This document shows, in pieces, positions 17,731 through 26,664 of a DNA stretch of 64,000 nucleotides (position 1 is its first letter; each line of letters begins with the position of its first letter). The DNA is from Gammaproteobacteria bacterium. Lineage in GTDB: Bacteria; Pseudomonadota; Gammaproteobacteria; Pseudomonadales; Pseudomonadaceae. Location of the stretch: positions 1-64,000 of the forward strand of contig JAHIWP010000064.1 of the NCBI GenBank assembly GCA_018816095.1, written 5' to 3'. A program made the translations under genes and the position numbers. The notes below the pieces were generated by a model that was not told where the DNA came from, did not search any database, and saw only the letters and a program-made list of their open reading frames with translations.

Positions 17731-18915
17731 ATGAAAAAGAATAACAAGATGCTTTGCTCGTTCCGCACCACCAGCGCCCTGGCGCTGGCCCTGAGTGCTG
17801 CCATAAGCAGCCAAGGCCATGCTGCCGAGCCGGTGAAAATCGGCTTGCTGCTGCCCTACACCGGCACCTTCGCGGCGCTTGGCGAAGCCACGACAAACGG
17901 CATGAAACTGGCGATCGAGCAGCAAGGTGGCAGCCTTGGTGGTCGTCCAGTTGAGTACGTGGTGGTCGACAGTGAGGCCAACCCCGGTAAAGCAGTGCCG
18001 AATATGCAGAAGCTGATTTCCGGCTCGCAGGTCGATGTCGTGGTTGGCCCCGTGCATTCCGGCGTCGGCATGGGGGCGGTCAAGGTCGCCCGCGAAACCG
18101 GTGTACCGCTGATCATCCCCAATGCCGGCTTTAACGTTGCCACCGGCCCGTTGTGCGCGCCGAATATCTTCCGCACCTCCTTTACTTCCTGGCAGACCGC
18201 TTACCCGATGGGCCAGGTAGCGGCGGATAAAGGCTACAAGAACATTGTCACCGTGGCCTGGCGCTACGGGTTTGGTACTGAGTCGGTTGACGGCTTCAAG
18301 GAAGGCTTCGAGAAGGCCGGCGGTAAAGTCAGCAAGGAAATCTATGTGCCGTTCCCTGATGTGGAATTTCAGTCGCAGCTGACTGAAATCGCCGCGCTCA
18401 AGCCTGATGCTGTGTTTGTGTTTTTCGCCGGCGGCGGGGCGGCTAAGTTTGTGCAGGATTACGCGGCGGCTGGCCTGCAAGGCAAGATCCCGCTGCTGGG
18501 TTCGGGCTTCCTCACCGAAGGTACGCTGGAGGCCCAAGGCGCCTCTGCAACGGGCGTGCTGACGACGTTGCACTACGCCGACAGCCTCGATACCCCGCAG
18601 AACAACAGGTTCCGTGCGGACTACCGGCAGAAGTTCGGCAAAGAAGCCGATATTTACGCCGTACAGGGTTATGACACGGGCCTGCTGTTGGCGCAGTCGT
18701 TAGACAAGGTTAAGGGCAATACCCAGGATCGAGCGGCCTGGAATGCGGCGATGGCGCAAGCCAAAATCGACAGTCCACGGGGCGAGTGGAGTTTCTCCAA
18801 GGCGCACAACCCGGTGCAGAACATCTATCTGCGTGAGGTACGTGAGGGTACCAACGTAGTGGTCAGCACGGCTGCGACAGCGCTGGCTGATCCTGCGCGC
18901 GGCTGCAAGCTCTAA
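17731..18915 (+). CDS. Periplasmic ligand-binding protein of a branched-chain-amino-acid-type ABC transporter
   Basis: This 394-residue type-I periplasmic binding protein (LivK/Peripla_BP_6 family) has a Sec signal peptide ending near GHAAEP. The mature part opens with VKIGLLLPYTGTFAALGEAT, typical of the family. It lies between benF and two LivH/LivM-like permeases, so its ligand is probably benzoate or a related aromatic acid. Homologous binding proteins of this superfamily are known for aromatic acids. Two AANAANAA motifs overlap the first codons (17737-17747), and a GGAG ribosome-binding site precedes the ATG. The ligand is inferred from position only. Confidence 0.85.
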   Translation: MKKNNKMLCSFRTTSALALALSAAISSQGHAAEPVKIGLLLPYTGTFAALGEATTNGMKLAIEQQGGSLGGRPVEYVVVDSEANPGKAVPNMQKLISGSQVDVVVGPVHSGVGMGAVKVARETGVPLIIPNAGFNVATGPLCAPNIFRTSFTSWQTAYPMGQVAADKGYKNIVTVAWRYGFGTESVDGFKEGFEKAGGKVSKEIYVPFPDVEFQSQLTEIAALKPDAVFVFFAGGGAAKFVQDYAAAGLQGKIPLLGSGFLTEGTLEAQGASATGVLTTLHYADSLDTPQNNRFRADYRQKFGKEADIYAVQGYDTGLLLAQSLDKVKGNTQDRAAWNAAMAQAKIDSPRGEWSFSKAHNPVQNIYLREVREGTNVVVSTAATALADPARGCKL

Positions 18916-19010
18916 CACGCAGCGTTTACCCGCACCCTGGCCGCTAGTTGTTGGCCGGTGGAGCTGGTTGGTTGTGTCGCGTTGGCTTGCCGATTTTTGG
19001 GTACCGCAGT

Positions 19011-19048
19011 GTCGCACTTGGTCATAGCCGGCTATGACCCGTCGCACT
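19011..19048. repeat. 20-bp perfect palindrome flanked by 8-bp direct repeats
   Basis: GTCATAGCC meets GGCTATGAC in a perfect palindrome (with outer G/C, 19020-19039). Identical GTCGCACT boxes flank it at 19011-19018 and 19041-19048. It sits in the 240-bp gap between the binding-protein gene and the permease gene. With no loop it is a better candidate for a protein-binding site than an RNA hairpin. Confidence 0.7.
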
Positions 19049-19155
19049 GCCTGATCCAGAGACGTCTGCTCGTTTAACCCGACTCAATCAACCTGCTTTG
19101 CCAGCCAGTTGTGGCCAGGGGGCGGCCTGCCTCATTTCCGACCTTGGTATTCACG

Positions 19156-20016
19156 ATGGAAGTTTCCACCATTCTCATCCAGACCATGAACGGTCTGCAG
19201 TACGGTCTGCTGTTGTTTCTGATCGCCAGCGGTCTGACCTTGATCTTCGGCATCATGCACATCATCAACCTGGCCCACGGCGCGCTCTACATGGTGGGCG
19301 CGTACCTGGTGTATTGGCTGACGGGGCTGGTGGGTGATCTGTTTCTCGCCATCCTTATTGGGGTGCCGCTGGCAGCGCTGCTGGGGGTGCTGATTGAGCG
19401 CTTTTTGATCCAGGCGCTGTATCGGCGCGACCACCTTGATCAGGTGCTGATGACGTTCGGTTTGATCATGGTGATCGACTCGCTGCGCAGCATCATCTGG
19501 GGCAATGACGTGCACAGCGTGGCCATCCCTGAGTTGCTCAGCGGCTCGATCCAGCTGACCGAAACCCTCGAATACCCGGTGTACCGCCTGTTTATTTCAG
19601 CGGTCTGCGCGGTCATCGCTTTGGCCATGTACCTGATCCTGCAACGCACCCGACTGGGCATGATCATCCGTGGCGGCTCCAGTAACCGCGAGATGGTGCA
19701 GGGCTTGGGCATCAACATTCGGGTGATTTACACCCTGGTATTTGCCGCTGGTACGGCGCTGACGGCCTTCGCCGGGATGATTGCCGCACCCGTGTCGTCG
19801 GTTTATCCCGGTATGGGCAACCAGATTTTGATTATCGCGTTCGTGGTGGTGGTCATCGGCGGGCTGGGCTCAATTCGAGGTGCGTTCCTCGGCGCTTTGC
19901 TGGTGGGGCTTACCGCGACCTGGGGCGCGGTGCTGGTGCCGCAATACGCCGGCATGGCCGTGTATGTGCTGATGGCCGTGGTGCTGCTGTTCAAGCCGCG
20001 CGGGTTGTTCGCCTAA
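19156..20016 (+). CDS. ABC transporter permease, LivH type
   Basis: This 286-residue inner-membrane permease of the branched-chain-amino-acid family has about eight helices. It includes GLTLIFGIMHIINLAHGALYMVGAY near the N-terminus and VVVVIGGLGSIRGAFLGALLVG near the C-terminus, both LivH hallmarks. I chose the ATG at 19156, since the fifteen upstream codons are not family-like. It forms the membrane channel with the next gene. No obvious strong ribosome-binding site is visible. Confidence 0.88.
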   Translation: MEVSTILIQTMNGLQYGLLLFLIASGLTLIFGIMHIINLAHGALYMVGAYLVYWLTGLVGDLFLAILIGVPLAALLGVLIERFLIQALYRRDHLDQVLMTFGLIMVIDSLRSIIWGNDVHSVAIPELLSGSIQLTETLEYPVYRLFISAVCAVIALAMYLILQRTRLGMIIRGGSSNREMVQGLGINIRVIYTLVFAAGTALTAFAGMIAAPVSSVYPGMGNQILIIAFVVVVIGGLGSIRGAFLGALLVGLTATWGAVLVPQYAGMAVYVLMAVVLLFKPRGLFA

Positions 20017-20038
20017 TTACCATTTCGAGGACATTTTC

Positions 20039-21070
20039 ATGCACGCATTACCTCGCTCGATCCAGCTACTGCTGCTGGCCCTGCTGCTGCTGATGGTCGC
20101 GTATCCGCTTTTCGGTGCTGGCCTGGCCGGTGAAAGGCACGACTTCTTCCTCCAGCAACTGACCAGCATCATGATTCTGGCCATTGTCGCCCTCGGCCTC
20201 GACCTGCTGGTCGGCGTCAGTGGCATGGTCAGCCTGGCCTCGGCGGCCTTCTTCGGCATGGCCGGTTATGCCCTGGTGCTGTTCGCCCCCGAGTATGAAG
20301 CGGTGAGCATATGGGTGGCTTTGCCTGTATGCCTGGGCATCACGGCTCTGGCTGCACTGCTGATGGGGGTTCTGATCATCCGCACCTCGGGGATTTTCTT
20401 CATCATGGTGACAATTGCCTTCTCGCAGATGCTCTATTACCTGTTTCACGACGCATCGTTTGCCGGGGGGTCGGACGGCGCCTACCTGTTTATGAAACCG
20501 CAGGTTGCCATCGCGGGTGTGCAGCTGCTTGATCTGGAGAATCGCACCACCTTGTTCTATGTGGTGCTGACCTCGTTGACGCTGTTGTTCGTGCTGTTGC
20601 GCACCTTCTTGCGGGCGCCATTTGGTCGGGTTCTGTTGGGCATCAAGGAGAACGAGCAACGGGTCTGCGCCATGGGCTACAACCCGTTGTTCTACAAGCT
20701 GGTGGCGTTCGTTATCGCCGGCACTATCGCCGGTTACGCAGGCATGTTGTCGGCCACGCAGTATGGCTTCGTCAGCCCCGGCCAACTGAGCTGGCAGATG
20801 TCGGCACATATTCTGGTGATGGTGATTCTCGGCGGGATGGGCACCTTGTTCGGGCCGATTCTCGGCGCCTTTGCTTTTGAGGGGTTGCACCACTGGTTTG
20901 CCAGCCTGACGCCACATTGGGAGCTGCCAATGGGGGTGGTGGTGATCTGCATGGTGCTGTTGCTGCCGCGCGGGATTGCTGGGCTGCTGTTGCAATTGGC
21001 CGCCCGCAAAGGCAACCCAACAGACGCGGTGAAAGGTCCCCGAGTGAGCAAGCAGGAGGTCGAGCAATGA
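20039..21070 (+). CDS. ABC transporter permease, LivM type
   Basis: This 343-residue second permease subunit has the LivM features: ALGLDLLVGVSGMVSLASAAFFGMAGYA, a conserved segment FGRVLLGIKENEQRVCAMGYN, and VILGGMGTLFGPILGAFAF. It heterodimerises with the LivH-like protein. A CGAGGAC ribosome-binding site precedes the ATG. Its stop overlaps the ATPase start by 4 bp (ATGA), showing translational coupling. Confidence 0.88.
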   Translation: MHALPRSIQLLLLALLLLMVAYPLFGAGLAGERHDFFLQQLTSIMILAIVALGLDLLVGVSGMVSLASAAFFGMAGYALVLFAPEYEAVSIWVALPVCLGITALAALLMGVLIIRTSGIFFIMVTIAFSQMLYYLFHDASFAGGSDGAYLFMKPQVAIAGVQLLDLENRTTLFYVVLTSLTLLFVLLRTFLRAPFGRVLLGIKENEQRVCAMGYNPLFYKLVAFVIAGTIAGYAGMLSATQYGFVSPGQLSWQMSAHILVMVILGGMGTLFGPILGAFAFEGLHHWFASLTPHWELPMGVVVICMVLLLPRGIAGLLLQLAARKGNPTDAVKGPRVSKQEVEQ

Positions 21071-21825
21071 GCGGATTAATTCTGGAAACCCGCGGCCTGA
21101 GCAAAGCCTTCGGTGGCTTGCGTGCCGTCAGTGATATCAGCCTGCAAGTGGCGCCCTGCGAGATTCACGCGATCATCGGCCCCAATGGTGCCGGCAAGAG
21201 CACGATGGTCAATCTGCTATCCGGTCACCTCACGCCGAGCAGCGGCCAGGTGATTTTCAATGGCCAAGACATTACCGGACTGGCCCCCAACAAGGTCTCG
21301 CACCTGGGCATTGGGCGCAGTTTTCAGCGCACCAATATCTTCCCCAGCTTCAGCTGTTTGGAAAACTGCATGCTCGCCGCGCAGTCGCGGATGAAAAACT
21401 CCTTTCGCTTCTTCCGCCGCAGTGACCGCTACCCGGCGGTGCGTGAGCGCGCCGAGCAGGCGCTGCAGGCTTGTGGCCTGAGCAGCAAGGGGCACAGCAT
21501 TGCCAGTTCCATGAGCTACGGCGAGCAGCGCCAACTCGAAATCGGCATGGTGCTGGCCACCGAGCCGAGCTTTTTGTTGCTGGATGAACCCATGGCCGGC
21601 ATGGGCAAGGAAGAGTCGAGCCGGGTGGTCGAGTTGCTTGCCGACTTATCGCGTAAGTACTCCTTGGTGCTGGTTGAGCACGACATGGACGCGGTGTTCA
21701 GCATCGCCAAGACCCTGACCGTGATGGTTAACGGGCAGATGCTAGCCAGTGGCCCGCTGGATCAGGTGCGTAACGACCCTGCGGTGCAGGAAGCCTATCT
21801 GGGCGATGGTGAGGAGCAATTCTGA
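21067..21825 (+). CDS. ABC transporter ATPase, LivG type
   Basis: This 252-residue ATPase has Walker A at 38-45 (GPNGAGKS), the signature MSYGEQRQLEIG, and Walker B (FLLLDEPMAGMG) in LivG form. The start at 21067 follows from the 4-bp overlap with the upstream permease and removes about 50 non-family residues that the open frame would allow. It drives transport together with the LivF-like ATPase. Confidence 0.9.
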   Translation: MSGLILETRGLSKAFGGLRAVSDISLQVAPCEIHAIIGPNGAGKSTMVNLLSGHLTPSSGQVIFNGQDITGLAPNKVSHLGIGRSFQRTNIFPSFSCLENCMLAAQSRMKNSFRFFRRSDRYPAVRERAEQALQACGLSSKGHSIASSMSYGEQRQLEIGMVLATEPSFLLLDEPMAGMGKEESSRVVELLADLSRKYSLVLVEHDMDAVFSIAKTLTVMVNGQMLASGPLDQVRNDPAVQEAYLGDGEEQF

Positions 21826-22553
21826 TGACCAATACAACGGCAGTAACCCCCTTGGTCGAGGTGCGCGGTGTGCACACCTTTTATGGCAACAGCCATGTGC
21901 TGCATGGCGTCGACCTACAAATCGCCCCAGGCGAAACCCTGGCGCTACTTGGGCGCAATGGCGTGGGTAAAAGCACCACCATTCGCTCGCTGCTTGGCCT
22001 GACCCCGCCGCGCAGTGGCGAAGTGCGGATCAGGGGCGAAAACCTCACCGGCAGCGCCGCGCATAAGGTGATTCGTCGTGGCATCGGCTACGTACCTGAA
22101 GGACGCGGCATGTTCCCCAACCTGACGGTGCGTGAAAGCCTGGTGATGGCTGCGCGGGCGGGCCTTGACGGACGTTGCGACTGGGAACTTGACCGTGTGT
22201 TGCAGACCTTCCCGCGTCTGGCCGAACGTTTCAGCCACCTCACCGGCAACCTGTCTGGCGGAGAGCAGCAGATGGTCGCCATCGGTCGCGCCCTGATGAC
22301 CAACCCTGACTTGATGATTCTCGACGAGGCCACAGAAGGCCTCGCGCCGCTGATACGCAAGGAAATCTGGGACGTGATTCGCCTGATTAAGGCCAGCGGT
22401 ATTGCCACGTTAGTGGTCGACAAGAACGTCAACGTGCTGCTCGACCTGACTGACCGCAGCATGATCATGGTCAAGGGGCGGGTGATGTATGACGGCCCCA
22501 GCCAGGCGTTAAAGAGCCAGCCCGAGGTCCTCCAGGCCCATATCGGCCTGTAA
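21825..22553 (+). CDS. ABC transporter ATPase, LivF type
   Basis: This 242-residue ATPase has Walker A at 43-50 (GRNGVGKS), the signature LSGGEQQM and Walker B LMILDEATEGLAP, all in LivF form. It overlaps the upstream gene by 1 bp (TGATG). It completes a full five-gene LivKHMGF-type system placed inside the benzoate island. A strong terminator follows 28 bp after the stop. Confidence 0.9.
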   Translation: MTNTTAVTPLVEVRGVHTFYGNSHVLHGVDLQIAPGETLALLGRNGVGKSTTIRSLLGLTPPRSGEVRIRGENLTGSAAHKVIRRGIGYVPEGRGMFPNLTVRESLVMAARAGLDGRCDWELDRVLQTFPRLAERFSHLTGNLSGGEQQMVAIGRALMTNPDLMILDEATEGLAPLIRKEIWDVIRLIKASGIATLVVDKNVNVLLDLTDRSMIMVKGRVMYDGPSQALKSQPEVLQAHIGL

Positions 22554-22581
22554 CACTCACCCCGCGCCGCACGCGGGTAGC

Positions 22582-22614
22582 AGCCGAGCACAGGCCCCTG
22601 TGCTCGGCTTTCTT
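22582..22614 (+). terminator. Rho-independent terminator after the livF-like gene
   Basis: A perfect 12-bp stem (AGCCGAGCACAG / CTGTGCTCGGCT) with a 4-nt loop is followed by TTTCTT. It probably ends the long ben-cat-transport transcript. Confidence 0.85.
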
Positions 22615-22639
22615 GCATGTGTAACTAAGTAGAGAAGAT

Positions 22640-23584
22640 ATGGATAATTTTCGCCCGGACAGCGCTCCCCGCAACTGGAAAAAACCGCTGGCCAGTCTGT
22701 TGTTGATAGGCAATGTGCTGGGGACTGTCGTATTAGGTGTTTTCGGCAGTGGCAGTTGGGAGCCAGGCTTTGCGTTGCTGCTGGTGGTGCCCGCGCTACT
22801 GGCGGGTTTCTTCTATTCGACCCAGCCGCCTCAGGTTATTGAGCGTGTGCTGCAAAACTGCGATTGGTCACAGCCGCCTTCGCCCGAGGACACTGCGTTG
22901 GCGGTGGTGCCTGCTCCTGTGGTGGATACCACGCCTCAGCTTATGCTTGACCCGGCGCTGAGCCAGCACCAACACGAACTGCTTAACGCCATCGAGCAGA
23001 GTCAGGCCGACATGCAGTTTGCTACCGAACTGGCGCAGCAGTCCGGCCAGAAGGTGACTAGCAGCGCCGAGAGCATTCAAGCGGCCAGTCAGTCGATCAG
23101 CGAGCTGGCCGATTATCTGCAGCGCACCGGGGAGGTGTTCAACACCCTAGGTGAGCAATCTCAGCGCATTGGGGCGATTGTCAGCAGCATTCAGGATATC
23201 GCCCGGCAGACCAACTTGTTGGCGCTTAATGCGGCCATTGAGGCCGCGCGTGCAGGCGAAAACGGCCGTGGTTTTGCCGTGGTGGCCGACGAGGTGCGCA
23301 ACTTGGCTGTACGTGCCAACGATTCCAGCGAACAGATCCGCCAGATCGCCGGCAACCTGCAGCGTTCGGCCGACGAGGCGCGGCTTGGCATGCAGCATGC
23401 CACCGACTCTACGCGCCACGGTCTGGACACCACCAGCGCTGCCCTGCAGGCCATGGCCGAAATGCGCGCAGGGGCCAAGGCGCGCCAGGAAATCGTACTG
23501 CGCATCGTCGCCCAGCTCGTCGGCCAGCGTGAACGCATCCTGCAGATGCAGGCGCTGTGTGCGGCAGCAGAAGCGGCAGACTGA
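22640..23584 (+). CDS. Methyl-accepting chemotaxis protein without a ligand-binding domain
   Basis: This is a 314-residue chemoreceptor-like protein. Two closely spaced hydrophobic helices (about 16-36 and 43-60) are joined by only a few residues, so there is no periplasmic sensing domain, and no HAMP domain is apparent. The cytoplasmic part holds the conserved signalling tip ([24 protein letters not shown]...[16 protein letters not shown], about residues 185-232). Such receptors usually respond to cytoplasmic or energy signals or act through partners. Its place between an aromatic-acid transporter and pca genes suggests a role in taxis to aromatic substrates; this is inference. AGAGAAG serves as ribosome-binding site. 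Confidence 0.85.
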   Translation: MDNFRPDSAPRNWKKPLASLLLIGNVLGTVVLGVFGSGSWEPGFALLLVVPALLAGFFYSTQPPQVIERVLQNCDWSQPPSPEDTALAVVPAPVVDTTPQLMLDPALSQHQHELLNAIEQSQADMQFATELAQQSGQKVTSSAESIQAASQSISELADYLQRTGEVFNTLGEQSQRIGAIVSSIQDIARQTNLLALNAAIEAARAGENGRGFAVVADEVRNLAVRANDSSEQIRQIAGNLQRSADEARLGMQHATDSTRHGLDTTSAALQAMAEMRAGAKARQEIVLRIVAQLVGQRERILQMQALCAAAEAAD

Positions 23585-23596
23585 ACGTCTAGATTT

Positions 23597-23630
23597 GTTC
23601 GATTATCGAACAGTAAGTCGATTATCGGAT
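23597..23630 (+). promoter_or_regulatory. Paired PcaR-box-like operators upstream of pcaI
   Basis: GTTCGATTATCGAAC (23597-23611) and AGTCGATTATCGGAT (23616-23630) share the core CGATTATCG with core starts 19 bp apart. They match the PcaR operator of P. putida (GTTCGATAATCGCAC, from memory). They lie 75-110 bp before the pcaI start. Confidence 0.8.
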
Positions 23631-23705
23631 TGTTTGCGTATCGGTCCGCGGGTACTTTTTCTCTACCCGGCGTGCTGCTACGTCCCGATAACAACCGAGA
23701 TCACC

Positions 23706-24557
23706 ATGGCTGAAATTATTTCCCTGCATGACGCGGTTAAACGCTTCGTCAACGACGGCGATACCATCGCCCTCGAAGGCTTTACCCACTTGATTCCGAC
23801 TGCGGCGTCGCACGAGATCATTCGTCAGAACAAGAAAGACCTGACGTTGGTGCGCATGACGCCCGACCTTGTGTATGACCTGCTGATCGGTGCCGGTTGT
23901 GCCAAAAAGCTGATTTTTTCCTGGGGCGGTAACCCCGGTGTGGGCTCGCTGCATCGCCTGCGCGACGCGGTTGAGAAGGGCTGGCCGCATCCGCTGGCCA
24001 TCAGCGAGCATAGCCACGCGGCGATGGCCAATGCCTATGTCGCCGGGGCCTCGAATCTGCCGTTTGCGGTGCTGCGTGGCTACCAGGGCTCGGACTTGGT
24101 CAAGGTCAATCCAGACATCAAATTTATCGCGTGCCCTTACACCGGCGAGCAGCTGGCCACTGTGCCGAGCGTGCGCCCGGATGTGACCATCATCCACGCG
24201 CAGAAAGCCGACCGCGCGGGCAACGTGCTGATCCAGGGCATTCTCGGGGTGCAAAAAGAGGCAGCCTTGGCGGCCCAGCGTTGCATCGTTACCGTCGAAG
24301 AAATCGTTGATGACCTGCAAGCACCGATGAACGCCTGCGTATTGCCGAGCTGGGCGCTAACCGCCGTGTGCGTCGTGCCGGGTGGTGCGCATCCGTCTTA
24401 TGCCCACGGTTACTACGAACGTGACAACCGCTTCTACCAAGCGTGGGACCCCATCGCGCGCGACCGCGAAACCTTTACGGCCTGGATCGACACCTACATC
24501 CGTGGCACTGAAGATTTTCTGCAGTTCCAGGCGAAATTGAACGCGGAGGCCAAGTGA
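23706..24557 (+). CDS. pcaI: 3-oxoadipate CoA-transferase, subunit A
   Basis: This 283-residue alpha subunit transfers CoA from succinyl-CoA to beta-ketoadipate together with PcaJ. The N-terminal MAEIISLHDAVKRFVNDGDTIALEGFTHLIP and the SWGGNPGVGSLHRLRDA region are typical. The start at 23706 is preferred because the much longer open frame upstream overlaps the chemoreceptor gene. PcaR-box-like sites lie upstream. The stop overlaps the pcaJ start by 1 bp. Confidence 0.94.
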   Translation: MAEIISLHDAVKRFVNDGDTIALEGFTHLIPTAASHEIIRQNKKDLTLVRMTPDLVYDLLIGAGCAKKLIFSWGGNPGVGSLHRLRDAVEKGWPHPLAISEHSHAAMANAYVAGASNLPFAVLRGYQGSDLVKVNPDIKFIACPYTGEQLATVPSVRPDVTIIHAQKADRAGNVLIQGILGVQKEAALAAQRCIVTVEEIVDDLQAPMNACVLPSWALTAVCVVPGGAHPSYAHGYYERDNRFYQAWDPIARDRETFTAWIDTYIRGTEDFLQFQAKLNAEAK

Positions 24558-25339
24558 TGAGCGACTTCAACACCAATGAAATGATGACCGTGGCGGCTGC
24601 GCGCAATCTGGGCAACGGCAGCGTCTGCTTCGTCGGCATCGGCCTGCCATCCAAGGCGGCCAATCTGGCGCGCCTGACCCATGCCCCTGAAGTGGTGCTG
24701 ATATACGAGTCCGGCCCCATCGGTGCCAAACCGACTGTGTTGCCACTGTCCATCGGTGACGGCGAGCTGGCCGAAACCGCTGACACCGTAGTGCCGACTG
24801 GCGAGATTTTCCGTTACTGGCTGCAGGGCGGGCGCATTGACGTCGGCTTCCTCGGCGCTGCGCAGGTCGACAAGTTCGGCAACATCAATACCACGGTGAT
24901 TGGTGACTATCACCAGCCCAAGGTACGCCTGCCAGGCGCCGGTGGCGCGCCGGAAATTGCCGGCAGCGCGAAGAAGGTGCTGATCATCCTTAAGCAGGGC
25001 CATCGCACCTTCGTGGATAAGCTGGCGTTCATCACCTCGGTTGGCCATGGCGAAGGCGGTGATCATCGCAAGCGCCTGGGCCTGCCTGGTGCGGGGCCGG
25101 TGGCGATCATCACAGACCTGTGCATTATGGAACCGGAAGCGGGCAGCAACGAATTCATCGTCACCTCGATGCACCCCGGCGTGACCCGCGAGCAGGTGAT
25201 TGAGAACACCGGTTGGCAGATTCGGTTCGCCGATGTGGTGACCACGACCGAGGCGCCGAGAGCCGAAGAACTGGCCGCCCTGCGCGACCTGGAAGCCCGC
25301 ACTGCCGTTGCCCACGGGCAGAAGGGGAGTGACGAATGA
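24557..25339 (+). CDS. pcaJ: 3-oxoadipate CoA-transferase, subunit B
   Basis: This 260-residue beta subunit carries the likely catalytic glutamate E51 in the YESGPIG motif, which forms the glutamyl-CoA intermediate in this enzyme class. The ATG at 24557 overlaps the pcaI stop (TGATG). A GTG one codon earlier is possible. The 3' end overlaps pcaF by 4 bp, so pcaIJF are tightly coupled. Confidence 0.94.
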   Translation: MSDFNTNEMMTVAAARNLGNGSVCFVGIGLPSKAANLARLTHAPEVVLIYESGPIGAKPTVLPLSIGDGELAETADTVVPTGEIFRYWLQGGRIDVGFLGAAQVDKFGNINTTVIGDYHQPKVRLPGAGGAPEIAGSAKKVLIILKQGHRTFVDKLAFITSVGHGEGGDHRKRLGLPGAGPVAIITDLCIMEPEAGSNEFIVTSMHPGVTREQVIENTGWQIRFADVVTTTEAPRAEELAALRDLEARTAVAHGQKGSDE

Positions 25340-26541
25340 GCCGCGAGGTTTTCATCTGTGACGCCATCCGTACCCCCATTGGCCGTCTAAACGGTGGCTT
25401 GGCGCCGGTGCGTGCCGACGACCTGGCCGCCATCCCGCTGCGGGCGCTGATCGAGCGCAACCCGCAGGTTGACTGGACGGCCGTAGACGAAGTGTTTATG
25501 GGCTGCGCTAACCAGTCCGGCGAAGACAACCGCAATGTGGCGCGCATGGCGCTGCTGCTCGCCGGTTTGCCGGCCAGCGTGCCGGGTGTGACCCTTAACC
25601 GCCTCTGCGCTTCGGGCATGGAAGCCATCGGCGCGGCATTCCGCGCCATCACCAGCGGTGAAATGGAGCTGGCCATCGCGGCTGGCGTTGAGTCCATGAC
25701 CCGCGCCCCGTATGTGATGGGCAAGGCCGAAAGCGCCTTTGGTCGCGCGCAGAAACTGGAAGACACCACCATGGGTTGGCGATTCATCAACCCGGCGCTG
25801 AAACAGCAATACGGTGTCGAGACGATGCCGGTCACGGGTGACAATGTCGCCGAGGACTGCGGCATCAGTCGCGCCGATCAGGACGCTTTCGCCCTGCGTA
25901 GTCAGCAACGTGCGGCTGCGGCCAAGGCCTCGGGTTACTACGCCGAGGAAATCGTTCCGGTGCTGATCAAAGGCAAGAAGGGCGATACTGTCATCGATAC
26001 GGATGAACACCCGCGTGGCGACACCTCCCTCGCCGCGCTGGAAAAGCTCAAACCAGTCAATGGTGAGGGAAAGACCGTCACCGCCGGTAATGCCTCAGGC
26101 CTCAACGATGGTGCTTCGGCGATGATTCTGGCCAGCGCCGAGGCTGTAAAGAAATATGGCCTCACGCCCCGCGCCAAAGTGTTGGGTATGGCCAGCGGTG
26201 GCGTGCTGCCGCGCGTCATGGGGGTTGGGCCGGTACCGGCCGTGCGCAAGTTGCTGGCGCGCCTTGACCTCGATTTACAGGCGTTCGATGTGATTGAACT
26301 GAATGAGGCGTTTGCCGCGCAAGGCTTGGCGGTGACCCGTGAGCTGGGGCTGGCCGACGACGATGCGCGGGTCAACCCCAACGGCGGTGCCATTGCCCTC
26401 GGTCATCCACTGGGCATGAGCGGTAACCGCCTGGTGCTGACCGCTGTACATCATCTGCAGAAAACCGGCGGTAAATATGGTCTGGCAACCATGTGCGTGG
26501 GTGTTGGGCAGGGCTTGGCCTTGGCGATTGAGCGCGTTTGA
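25336..26541 (+). CDS. pcaF: 3-oxoadipyl-CoA thiolase
   Basis: This 401-residue thiolase splits 3-oxoadipyl-CoA into succinyl-CoA and acetyl-CoA, the last step of the beta-ketoadipate pathway. The three active-site residues are present: nucleophilic C91 ([11 protein letters not shown]), H357 (GHPLG) and C387 (MCVGVGQG). Length is standard. Its ATG overlaps the pcaJ stop (ATGA). Confidence 0.94.
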   Translation: MSREVFICDAIRTPIGRLNGGLAPVRADDLAAIPLRALIERNPQVDWTAVDEVFMGCANQSGEDNRNVARMALLLAGLPASVPGVTLNRLCASGMEAIGAAFRAITSGEMELAIAAGVESMTRAPYVMGKAESAFGRAQKLEDTTMGWRFINPALKQQYGVETMPVTGDNVAEDCGISRADQDAFALRSQQRAAAAKASGYYAEEIVPVLIKGKKGDTVIDTDEHPRGDTSLAALEKLKPVNGEGKTVTAGNASGLNDGASAMILASAEAVKKYGLTPRAKVLGMASGGVLPRVMGVGPVPAVRKLLARLDLDLQAFDVIELNEAFAAQGLAVTRELGLADDDARVNPNGGAIALGHPLGMSGNRLVLTAVHHLQKTGGKYGLATMCVGVGQGLALAIERV

Positions 26542-26576
26542 GCGGCTGAGTAATAGCCATAATCCACCGGTGATCC

Positions 26577-26596
26577 CCGGGCATGAACATGCCCGG
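26577..26596 (+). repeat. Perfect hairpin between pcaF and pcaD
   Basis: CCGGGCATG and CATGCCCGG form a 9-bp stem with a 2-nt centre. No T-run follows, so it is probably an intercistronic structure or a protein-binding palindrome. Confidence 0.5.
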
Positions 26597-26664
26597 TGTG
26601 ACGGGCGCCTCCAGCGTAATGAGCGGTGGCCTCACCTCCAGACTTTCTCCCTCTAGGAGCCTTT

